From Ampelomyces quisqualis (Eukaryota; Ascomycota; Dothideomycetes; Pleosporales; Phaeosphaeriaceae): a stretch of 64,000 bases of DNA. The DNA lies in NCBI GenBank assembly GCA_018398575.1, contig JAGTXZ010000011.1:124001-188000 (forward strand), written 5' to 3'. The notes beneath the pieces were generated by a model that was given only the letters and a program-made list of their open reading frames with translations, was not told the DNA's origin and searched no databases. Every line of letters starts with the position of its first letter. Position 1 is the first letter of the stretch. The position numbers were made by a program, and so were the translations under genes. Positions 44,546 to 54,426 of the stretch are shown here, one piece after another.

Positions 44546-45500
44546 AATGAAGGTTTTCTGGTTGCTAGATTAGCACATGCCTTTGGGCTTCTAGCGTCCG
44601 ATTCTTCTTACCTTGAGGTTCTTCTCTTCGATCCATGATGCGTAATTCATTCTTGCCGTGGTGTAGGCGAACGCGGACGCTCACACGACCGTCTCCACGG
44701 CTACCTTAGGGTCTGAGTGAACCACAAAGAGGACTGTTTGTGTCGCGTGATCAAGACAATATGGACCAAAGTTGAAGATGATCGAAACGTTTAGAGTATG
44801 ATTATCACGCGGTTTGTCTTATCGAAAAAAAAACAGGGAGTCCGCAGCAGACACACGGGGGAAGAAGTGATTCGTTGCTCCGCGTAATGACGCCGTGTTT
44901 CACGAACCCCAACTACCGTAAATTGGGCGCCTTGCGCACGAGATCGTCCATGCATCAAGATACGGACATTTGATTGCTCCATGGCATGCGCATTGAAAGC
45001 TTCGCAGGGTTGCGGTACGATTGTGCTCCCACACCGCCTGGTGCGCGCAAGAGACATCGACGTCATAGGGGCTTAGGCTGTTTCGGGCATGGCTCGGGCC
45101 GCGGGGATTGCTTGTGAACCCTACCAGCGGCCGGGCACGTATCGACCAAGTTCGCTCTCCGACAGTGCTTCCATACCTACTAGGTCCCAGCACATACCAC
45201 TGGATAAGCGATCGATTGATTCCGACCGACTGCTGTATACACACAGATTCGATATCAAACCTTCTGCATCTGCGCAAGCCTTCCAGCAAGAACTGGTTGT
45301 CAGATTCGACTAGCCCACCAATCATGTGATGCGGTAAGGAATAGCCACTAGCGTGTCATGGACGCGTCAGAAAGTCGCGCCCCACAGTTTTTCATTAAGT
45401 TTATGCGACTACTCCGTACGCGACCAGGACCATTGGCATCGAAGCCTCAAATCTCTACCAATTCACCCTCCTTGTCCACACAATTTCGAAGAACTTAATC
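44546..45500. promoter_or_regulatory. Divergent promoter region of the unknown gene and MSH2
   Basis: About 950 bp without a supported gene. It contains an ACGCGT box at 45362-45367, 134 bp before the MSH2 start. Confidence 0.5.
45362..45367. promoter_or_regulatory. MCB-type ACGCGT element upstream of MSH2
   Basis: ACGCGT is the MluI cell-cycle box bound by the MBF factor in yeasts, where S-phase and repair genes are typical targets. One copy lies here. Binding in this fungus is inference. Confidence 0.4.
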
Positions 45501-48318
45501 ATGGGGTCCAGGCCAGAGATGCGAGAGGAGGACGAGTCGGGGTTCTGCAAGTTCTTCCGCAACCTGCCCGAGAAGAACGACGACACGATACGCATATTCG
45601 ATCGCAGGGACTACTACAGTGCGCATGGCGACGATGCAAACTTCATCGCGAACACCGTAGGAACCCGCCGACTGCTGCACTTGTAGCAATACTAAGCAAG
45701 TGCAGGTGTACAAGACAACGGCCGTCATCAGAAAGCTGGGACGAGAACCCGGCCTCGACTCGGTGACCATGACGAACATGGTGTATCGCAACTTCCTCCG
45801 AGACGCCCTCTTCCGATTGAGCAAGCGCATAGAGATATGGCAGTCGCCGGGACAGCGGATGGATTGGAAGATGGCGAAGCAGGCCTCGCCAGGCAACTTG
45901 CAAGACCTCGAAGATGAGCTGGGCGGTCAGATGGAGAATGCGCCCATCATCCTGGCGGTCAAAGTCACAGCTAGGGCCTCAGAGGCACGAAGTGTAGGCG
46001 TCTGCTTCGCCGATGCCAGCGTCCGCGAGCTCGGCGTGACCGAGTTCCTCGACAACGACCTCTACTCCAACTTCGAATCGCTGCTCATCCAGCTGGGCGT
46101 GAAGGAATGTCTGATACAAGCCGACGCCTCGAAAAAGGATGTGGAGCTGAACAAGCTGAGGACGATCGCGGACAACTGTGGGTGCGCTGTGGCAGAGCGA
46201 GGGGTGATGGACTTCGGAACAAAAGACATCGAACAGGACCTACCGCGACTCTTGAAGGACGAACACGCTTCTGGCACCCTGCCCCAAACAGACCTGAAGC
46301 TCGCCATGGGCGCAGCCGCTTGCTTGATTCGGTACCTTGGTGTCATGTCCGACTCGTCAAACTTCGGGCAGTACCAGCTGTACCAGCACGATCTGTCCCA
46401 ATACATGAAGCTCGATGCGGCAGCGCTGAAGGCGCTCAATCTCATGCCGGGACCGAGAGATGGGGCAAAGAACATGAGCCTGTATGGACTCCTGAATCAC
46501 TGCAAGACTACTACGGGCAGCCGACTACTCGCACAATGGCTCAAGCAGCCCCTAATGAACGTAGACGACATCGAGCGGAGACAGCAGTTGGTGGAGGCTT
46601 TCGTCAATGACACCGAGCTCAGACAGACCATGCAAGAAGAACATCTGCGCTCCATACCTGATCTCTATCGTCTGGCGAAGAAGTTTCAACGCAAAGTAGC
46701 AAACCTGGAAGACGTTGTCCGCGCATATCAAGTAGTCATTCGATTGCCTGGCTTCATTAGCTCCTTTGAATCTGTCATGGATGAGCAGTACAAAGACCCT
46801 CTAGACGCCGAATATACCGACAAAATTCGACAGTTTTCGAGTGCATTCGGGGGACTGACGGAGATGGTGGAAACGACTGTCGATCTGGACGCGCTTGACA
46901 ACCACGAATTCATTATCAAGCCTGAGTATGATGAGGCACTGCGCACGATCCGAAAGCGACTTGATAAGCTCAAGCGCGATATGGAGTCAGAGCACATGCG
47001 TGTTGGTGACGACCTGAACCAGGATACAGAGAAGAAGCTCTTCCTCGAGAACCATAAAGTCCACGGCTGGTGCTTCAGGCTCACGCGCAACGAGTCTGGT
47101 TGTATCAGACAGAAGAAACAGTACCAAGAAATTCAGACTCAGAAGAACGGCGTGTACTTCACCACATCAACCCTGCTGGACAAGCGGAGAGAATTCGACC
47201 AAATGTCAGAGAACTATAATCGGACGCAATCTGGGCTTGTCAACGAGGTCGTCTCCGTCGCATCATCATACGTCCCGGTAGTGGAAAAGCTAGCCGCTGT
47301 CCTCGCTCACCTTGATGTCATTGTTGCATTTGCCCACGTATCAGTACACGCGCCCATCTCATACACCCGGCCAAAGATGCACCCCAGAGGCACTGGTAAC
47401 ACTGTTCTCAAAGAAGCCCGTCATCCGTGTATGGAAATGCAGGACGACATCTCCTTCATCACCAACGACATCAGCTTGGAGCGGGGAGAGAGCGAATTCC
47501 TCATTATCACCGGACCAAACATGGGTGGAAAATCGACTTTCATCCGGCAAACGGGCGTTATCGCGCTCATGGCTCAGATAGGGTGCTTTGTTCCGGCGGC
47601 AGAAGCAGAGTTGACCATCTTTGACTGCATCCTGGCGCGAGTAGGAGCTAGTGACAGTTCAATCAAGGGCGTTTCGACATTTATGGCCGAGATGCTGGAG
47701 ACTGCCAACATTCTCAAGTCCGCCACGAAAGAGTCGTTGATCATCATTGACGAACTTGGCCGCGGTACAAGCACCTACGATGGCTTCGGCCTGGCTTGGG
47801 CCATCTCGGAGTACATTGTCAAGGAGATTGGCGCCTTTGCACTCTTCGCAACGCATTTCCACGAGTTGACGGCGCTTGTGGACACGTATCCACAGGTACA
47901 GAATCTCCATGTTGTGGCTCATATTTCCGAGGGCACCGAGGAGACGGACAACGGCGTGCAGAAGAAGCGCGAAGTAACACTGCTATACAAAGTCGAGCCT
48001 GGCTTCTCGGATCAGTCATTCGGCATTCACGTGGCTGAGCTTGTACGCTTCCCGCAAAAGGTCATCAACATGGCCAAGCGAAAGGCAGACGAGCTGGAAG
48101 ACTTCTCTGGCAAGCATGAGGACAATTTTGTGCAGGCAAGTAAAGAGGAGGTTGAGGAGGGCAGCAAGATGCTCAAACGGATGCTCGCCCAATGGAAAGA
48201 GGAGGTCGAGACGCAAGGACTGACGAAGAAGCAACAAGTTGAGAGAATGAAGGAGCTTGTCAGGGAGAACCAAGCACTTCAGGCGAACGGATTCTTCCAG
48301 GGTATACAGGCGTTGTAA
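45501..48318 (+). CDS. MSH2: DNA mismatch-repair protein MSH2
   Basis: MutS homologue that pairs with Msh6 or Msh3 to recognise mismatches in nuclear DNA. Exon 1 is 45501-45656 and exon 2 is 45706-48318, with a 49-nt intron (GTAGGA donor, CTAAG branch-like, GTGCAG acceptor). The product is 922 aa, normal size. The N-terminal mismatch-binding domain starts FCKFFRNLPEK and continues IRIFDRRDYYSAHG across the join to TVYKTTAVIRKLG. The connector and lever regions include MSLYGLLNHCKTTTGSRLLAQWLKQPL. The ATPase has Walker A TGPNMGGKST at about residues 654-663, the ASDSSIKGVSTFMAEMLE block, Walker B IIIDELGRGTSTYDGFGLAWA, and FATHFHEL. The C-terminal dimerisation helix-turn-helix ends QANGFFQGIQAL. 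All catalytic motifs are intact. Confidence 0.97.
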
Positions 48319-48648
48319 CGAGCACACGATGGGTCACGGCGGCGTTTGGGGTGCAAAACAGAGTGGGACCCATCGGATCAATAGCATAGCGATACCATCA
48401 AAGCACTGTTTCCACGCAATAATGATCGATGGGCTGTAGCTAGCGTGCTAGCGGCTCGGGTGCTACGGAATAGGGTATCGGTGAAAGCGCATGCGCACAG
48501 CCACAAACAGGTTCTAGCCACCGCTACCGCTACCCCGCCATGCGGCTTGTCCCGCCCCGCCTCCCCACCAGCTTGACACGCCACGCCTCGACGGCGCCTA
48601 CCACAGCGAAACAACAGCCCCGGGAATAGGGTGTGAATTACCGCTGTC
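48319..48648. other. Gap between MSH2 and IST1
   Basis: This holds the MSH2 3' end and the IST1 promoter. No gene seen. Confidence 0.5.
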
Positions 48649-49661
48649 ATGGCACCGGCAGCCTCATTAGTGGTAGGTATTTGTTTTGTCCAGGCAACTA
48701 CGATGCTCCCCCAGGGGCCAGGCAGCTAACATGCGACAGGCCAAGCTCAAAGTGCAGCTCAAGCTATCCATATCGCGACTTCGCATGGTGCAGCAGAAAG
48801 ACAGCGCAAAGGCAAAACAGCAGCGCAGAGAGATGGCGCAGCTCCTGGAGGCATGTGACGAGTCTATGCGCCCGCAGCGCCAGGCAGCTGACATGGCGAC
48901 AGGTTGGCAAAGTCCAGTCGGCGCGGATACGCGTCGAGAACATCATCCGCTCCGACATCACCACCGAACTCCACGAGATCCTCGAACTCTACTGCGAACT
49001 CCTCCTTGCGCGCTCCCAGCTCCTCGAAACACCGCCTGCGTCGGCCACATCGCCCGCCATCCCGCTCGACCCCGCGCTCGAAGAGGCGGTGCGGAGCATC
49101 ATATACGCGGCGCCGCGCACAGAGGTCAAGGAGATGCACACAGTCCGCGCGCTGCTCGTAGAAAAGTTTGGCAAAGACGTTGCGCTTGCAAGTATGGAGG
49201 GCGAGGGCGTGGCAGAGCGCGTGGTCAAGAAACTAAAGGTGACGACGCCCAGCGAAGAACTCGTCGACGCATACCTGTCAGAGATCGCGCGCTTCTACGG
49301 CGTTCCATTCGGGGAATCGAAATCCAGCGCAGACGACGACGATGATGATGACGACGAGCCATCGAGTGGCATCGCAGAACCCGAGGGTCGATCCCTGGAG
49401 AACCCGCTGGAGAATGACGGCAAGAAGGAAGATGAGAGGGAAGAGCTGGTCAAAGCTACTCCGCCGCGGAAATTGGGGCCGCAGAGTCCGCTGCGGGTCG
49501 TTCCGCCCAGCCCAAGCAGCGATAATGTAGCGCCAAAACTGAAGTTACCCGGGAGCGCGGCAGCGAAGGTAGCTAAGACGGGCACGAAGAAGGAAGACGG
49601 GCTGGGGAAGATACCAGATGTAGATGAGTTGGCTAAGAGGTTTGCGCAGTTGAAGCGATGA
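48649..49661 (+). CDS. IST1: IST1-like ESCRT-III regulator of Vps4
   Basis: Regulator of the AAA ATPase Vps4 in endosomal multivesicular-body sorting. Exons are 48649-48672, 48740-48850 and 48903-49661, 297 aa. The first two exons give MAPAASLV-AKLKVQLKLSISRLRMVQQKDSAKAKQQRREMAQLLE, the typical start of the IST1 domain. The third continues VGKVQSARIRVENIIRSD, ELHEILELYCELLLAR, and AAPRTEVKEMHTVRALLVEKFG. The region after about residue 175 is disordered, with an eight-Asp run and Pro/Ser patches. The C-terminus has DVDELAKRFAQLKR, a MIT-interacting-motif-like helix that would bind Vps4. Intron 1 is canonical (48673-48739). Intron 2 (48851-48902) starts with GC, not GT; no in-frame GT alternative of workable length was found. 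Confidence 0.88.
48851..48902 (+). other. GC-AG intron in IST1
   Basis: A 52-nt intron with donor GAG|GCATGT, branch-like GCTGAC and acceptor GACAG. Removing it restores the conserved LLEVGKVQSARIRVE text across two different frames. Confidence 0.8.
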
Positions 49662-50136
49662 GACAAGTACCACTTGAACGTACAATTGAATTTGCGCTGC
49701 AGCTAGATGGCTGGAAGTGAAGGGGTTCAACCCTGATCATGTGATTGAAACCATCTCGGCTTACATTTCTTTTTGCTTTCCTTCCATGCGGTTCTCAGCT
49801 TTCGTCGCGATGATAACAACAATTCTTCTATCATCGGCTTTCATGTTGTTCAGGTCGGTTGCATGAGCGTTGGAGGCCAGAAATAGCAGCGGCTAATTGC
49901 GGGGCAATGGGGAACGGCATACGTCACCTGAGCTTCCGCGCCTTACGATTTCAAGCTTTGGGCATCAGCTCAGCCTCAGAAGCCCACGACGAGTTATTGC
50001 CACGAAGATCACAAGTAAACTAATCAACGACTGCTGTGCTAATCTTCCTGGCCAACTCGCAAAAGACCGTACCCTGAGCACCCAGACTCCCCCTCCAACC
50101 CGACCCCACTTCGCATCCCCCCCCCAACCCGACACC
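49662..50136. other. Promoter and 5' UTR of the CUE-like gene
   Basis: The frame of the next gene is open to 49897, but that upstream part is not protein-like. A C-rich stretch (50120-50130) lies just before the chosen start. No separate gene seen. Confidence 0.45.
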
Positions 50137-50772
50137 ATGGCATCCCACCCATCAAACGACAACCCATGGCAAGACGAAGCTAGCCCTACAGGTGCCAGAG
50201 ACAATCCCTACTCAGGCCAAGGCTACCAGAACCCAAACACATACTCGACCTACCAAGACCAAACCCAATCCCATCCGTCTCATCAGCAGGGCCAATACGC
50301 ACCTCCTGACCACCCACCACCCCATCAACAACCTCTGAGTTCCAATCCCCCAGGAAGGTACTACCAAGGCGGCGCAGAGAACGAAGCAGGGTGGGGCAGC
50401 GAACAGGGTTATCAAGTTCCTCAGACACAGCAAAGTCCCGCTGATGCTCAGCCTGGTGGACACGCATCTACTCCCAACTATCCCACCCAGCACACCCAGC
50501 ATCTCTCCCACAACTCCTCGGATGAAATCCCCCCATCCCTCCCTCCCCGCCGCTCCGCCACAGACCTCGCCCTCCCGACAGGCCAGGACCGCTCGCACCA
50601 GATCGAAGTAATGCAGTCGTACGAGGCGTCAGGACGCAAGGACGAACATGATCGAAATGTGGAGTTGTTGCAGCGCGAGTTTCCCAAGATTGACGGCAGT
50701 CTGATTGCGGCGATTTACGGGGATAGTCAGAGTTTGAGCGCGACGAGGGAGATGTTGGGCGAGTTGGAGTAG
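50137..50772 (+). CDS. CUE-like ubiquitin-binding domain protein with disordered N-terminus
   Basis: A 211-aa single-exon protein. Residues 1-150 are low complexity, rich in Gln, Pro, Ser, Asn and Tyr (NPYSGQGYQNPNTYSTYQ and similar), and include a proline-rich SLPPRRSAT SH3-ligand-like motif. The C-terminal about 45 residues form a compact helical unit, NVELLQREFPKIDGSLIAAIYG followed by SATREMLGELE. The F-P and the late LL-like pattern match CUE/UBA-type three-helix bundles. ATG 50137 (MASHPSNDNPW) is chosen because composition becomes protein-like only there. The partner or pathway is not visible; ubiquitin binding is inferred from the fold pattern alone. Confidence 0.72.
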   Translation: MASHPSNDNPWQDEASPTGARDNPYSGQGYQNPNTYSTYQDQTQSHPSHQQGQYAPPDHPPPHQQPLSSNPPGRYYQGGAENEAGWGSEQGYQVPQTQQSPADAQPGGHASTPNYPTQHTQHLSHNSSDEIPPSLPPRRSATDLALPTGQDRSHQIEVMQSYEASGRKDEHDRNVELLQREFPKIDGSLIAAIYGDSQSLSATREMLGELE

Positions 50773-52627
50773 ACTGTGTTTGTGGGGGGGGGGGGGGGAA
50801 AGGCGCAATTCATGCATAGGGTCCTTGGGCAGCGTGATCGTGGTTTCGTTATGTATCATCAAGGGCTCCATGGCTTCACATTTACATGCAGCACGTCACA
50901 TGTAACGGATTTTGTCCGATCGATCGCGTTGGGAGAAGAAACATCGTCGTCATACTTCAGGTCCGAAGTATTATACATGCATTGAGTAAATTATATTAGC
51001 CCTCCTTCTCCTGCACTCTTCTCTTGCAACACGATTTATATGACAAAATTATAACATGATAGGTCGCAGCGGCAATACCTAGTCTCCGATCTAGCTATCA
51101 ATTCACCCTGCCCAAAGTGCTTTCATTTCTTCTCACACAAACTCCAAACTTGATCATCTCATCTTGCCCCGACATACGTCCCAACCAATTCCCATTGCCG
51201 CCTAGCCGACAAATTCAAAGCATCAGTGCCACAAACATTCAGCCCATTGATGATTCCTCAAACTACATTGTACAGCACCCATGTCCCTCTCTGGTCCTTG
51301 GATGACAAATGTAGCTGGGGAAAGCTTCGCGATAATGACTGCGGGGCTGTGGACTGAACGCGGCTTTACATGATGCGTTCACCGTAGCGAAGTATACTCT
51401 GTACGACGAGATTGTGAGTGATTTGGACTCTTGTATTTTGCTTGGACTATGGGGCTTGCAACGCAGTCTTTCGACTGAGTTTTTCAGGGAGGACATGGAT
51501 ATAGAAGGGAGAGATGGGATGAGGAAGCGTGGTTCGTCGAAGCCATCCTTTTCACATGGGTGGTGATCATCGTGGCGATCTGCTTTACCCCAATCTCTGC
51601 ACGACTTTCGCACTTTGGCGAGCCGCACCTACGTATCATCGCCTGTCCCATTAGCAGACACTTGATGCAATATTCAGCCACACAATAAAGTTCAAACCCT
51701 GGCTTCTACATCCCCAATCCAACTCTTAGTCCTCTCTTTCGAACTCCACCTCCAAATTTCATCCAGACTCGAACCCTACTCTGCACGTTCACGCGCAACG
51801 CCACATCAACATCAGCCAAACACGTAATCCCATACACGTCGACCCCCCACCTCCCTCCCTCCACCACCAGCAAGAAAACAAGCCTCACTCGCCCACCAGA
51901 CGACAAAGCGCGCTACCCTCTTCACGCTCCAATCCGCATCTAGCCGTCAAATAAGCGCGACAAGTTACAACGCAGTTCCCCTGACATTTCACCACTTCAC
52001 TCCACGCATACAGCCGTGCAATATAGTCGGCGAGTCGCCGCCCAGCGCCTTCGCTTGTGGTGATACAATGTATCGGGCTCCAGACCACTCTCTAGAGCGA
52101 TAGGTGTTCTGCGTCAAAAACGCCTCGCCGGGACCCAATTCTCACGGTAAGGGAGGTGTAGCGGAAGGATTAGCCTCTTGTGCAGATTGGAGAGGTTTTT
52201 GAGAGGCGGGTGACGGTTGCGTTGGAGGTGTGGGTGGGTGAGGAGGGTAAGCAGGGGAGGATTAGAGGGGTTGTGTGGAGAAATGGACGTGTGGAGTGTG
52301 TGGTGGAAGGGGTGGGGAGAAGTGAGGTGGGAAAGAATTGGAGAAGAGAAGATGAGTATTGGGGGGATGGTGCTGAGTATAATAGGGTAATGTGTTGAAA
52401 CATTACTATTTTTATTACGCTCTAGGTAGACTGTGGTGTAACCGTGTAACTTGGAAGTAGAACTCAGTGTTACATCTTATCTTAAGAGCAAGGTTAAATC
52501 TAGTACAGTTCGCAACAGTTTCTAATCGCATGCTGATCCCGTTACTTTCCTCCACATAAATTCTGAAATTCTCTTAGATGCGATGGATGATCACATTCGA
52601 TCCAGGTGTCCGGCCCACCTTCAACTT
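50773..52627. other. Intergenic region, no gene recognised
   Basis: About 1.9 kb. It begins with a run of 15 G at 50784-50798 just after the CUE-like stop. Short ORFs on both strands have biased, non-protein-like composition. Nothing else supported. Confidence 0.45.
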
Positions 52628-54426
52628 CTAGATATTCAGTTCTAGAGTCCACGCGCGATGGAAAGTTCCATAGTTCTTTGACCTCGCATTGCACGCGATC
52701 TTGGTGTTGCGAGCGTCGTGATAAAACGGATAATCGAGGTACTGTCCGCACTTGAGCGCGCCGGCATCGTTCTGACCAGCCTCATAACGACAGTCCCATT
52801 GGCCAGGGAACTCGATTGCCCAACGTGTTCCGTAGCCCACATATGGTGGATCCATGAGCGAGAGACCTTTGCGTGTTTCAGGATAATCGGCGACAATCTG
52901 TTGGAATCCTCCCGCTTCCCACCGACAAGGGTCGACGGACTTGCCGAACGGGCCGACAAACATGAACCATGAGAACTTGCGCCCAGTTTCGCGAAAGAGA
53001 ATCTGGATGGATCGTGTCCAGGGAACTTCTAGTCCGGAAGCTCCGGCAAGTGGGACGGTGTTGTAGTTTGCCTTGATCGTCTGGCGGATCGCTTGAGTCA
53101 TGGCGAAGTAACCATTTTCCTTGGGGTGAAAGGGTCGGAGAGCGACACCGGAAAACTTGTTCTGGTGGGGGCCAGTCTCGTTGAGCCGCTCAGAGTGATT
53201 GCCGAGCGCGACTCCGTCAGCCTTTGCCATATGTGCCCGAGCAATGGTTGTCATATTCGTCTGAACTTCCTGAGGGTCGTTCGTAAAGAAGCCGGTCTTG
53301 CGCCAGTGCTCGAATTCCTCGGGAGTGGGCTCGCGGACTTCGTAGGTGCCATTGCCATTGTCAAGTCCACCAGAGGCGCCGACTCCAAGTATCACGCCCT
53401 CGGGGGACATGTTCCAGAGGTAGACTTTGTCTCCAAAGTACTGATCGTAAAGTGAGTGACCAGGTTGACAGAAGCGATGATCTCCGATCGGCGAGTCGAC
53501 ATCGATGAAGTGTGTACGGTCGTGATGGAAGCTGCCCGCAATTCCTGCTTTGATACCGTCGTTCAATCCTCGAATCAGCCCGTTGATCTCTTTTCGCAGA
53601 GCAAGGCTGAGCGTTGGTCGATCTGAGTACCGGAGCGCGAAGCTGGCGTTGTCGCACCAATCACCGGCACCGCCACCTTCATAGAAGGACTGAAAGTAGC
53701 CAGGAATGAATAGACGGAGATCGACCATGTGCTTGACCTTTTCGTTGTTGAAGACGGCATTGACAGTCCATCGGGTGTCTTGTAAGAGCTGATTGACGCC
53801 CGTACCGTAGATGTATTCGCGTGCCTTCGCAAGCTCGACTGCACAAGCACCTCTGGGATCAGGGAACGCAGGGCCCCACTCCTTGCCCTCGGGTGCGAAA
53901 AGGCAAGCGTATGCGATGGTAGCAAAGTTTGCGTTGTTTCCGCCAGCCTGGAGTAAGAGCATGTCGGTGTCGGCAGGGATGTCATTCAGCTGGATGGGAC
54001 CTTGATTGTGGACGCGATCGATCTGCTCAAAACGCGTACCGGAACATGCTTGGAAATGGAAGTCTTGCCTCAGTCCATTCGGTACCCAAGTGTCGTCCTC
54101 GCTGAGTTTTACGGCATAGGCATCATTGATGCGCATGCAGTTGTCCTTGTTGTTGTCGTAGTCGGTGCGACCTAGGATATCATAGGAAACGCCACTCTAT
54201 ACGTTAAAAATCAGATGATTAAAGGCGAAAGAGAGGCAGGGACCGAGAAACTTACAGCCCATGAGTCGCCGAGGGCCGACCACACGAACGACTTCTTGAC
54301 GAAGGCAGAGCCAAGCGAAGCAGTGCCGTTGCTGAATGACAACGCGCTTGAGTTGTAGTTTGGGGCCGCACAAACGACCCCGGACAGGCAAGATGCCCAG
54401 AAGAAAAGAGAAAGCCACAGCATCAT
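52628..54426 (-). CDS. Secreted SGNH/GDSL-type hydrolase
   Basis: Predicted extracellular esterase or lipase-like enzyme. Exons are 54426-54256 and 54196-52628, with a 59-nt intron (GTAAGT donor, TATAG acceptor) falling right after the nucleophile block, 579 aa. The signal peptide is about residues 1-20 (MMLWLSLFFWASCLSGVVCA). The SGNH blocks are visible: block I ALGDSWASG with the catalytic Ser, a block III-like LLQAGGNNANF with the Asn, and block V FIDVDSPIGDHRFC with Asp and His. Several cysteines and N-glycosylation sequons (NSS, NGT, NAS, NMT, NHS) fit secretion. It is longer than simple GDSL lipases; about 250 residues follow block V and lack a domain I can name. The substrate is unknown. 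Confidence 0.82.

Noticed and set aside
48855..48902. Canonical GT donor for IST1 intron 2
   Set aside because: GT at 48855 gives the wrong frame with the conserved acceptor, and other acceptors leave an intron of 22 nt or the wrong phase.
49725..49745. GGGGTTCAACCC as a tRNA T-arm
   Set aside because: No acceptor, D or anticodon arm could be folded around it.
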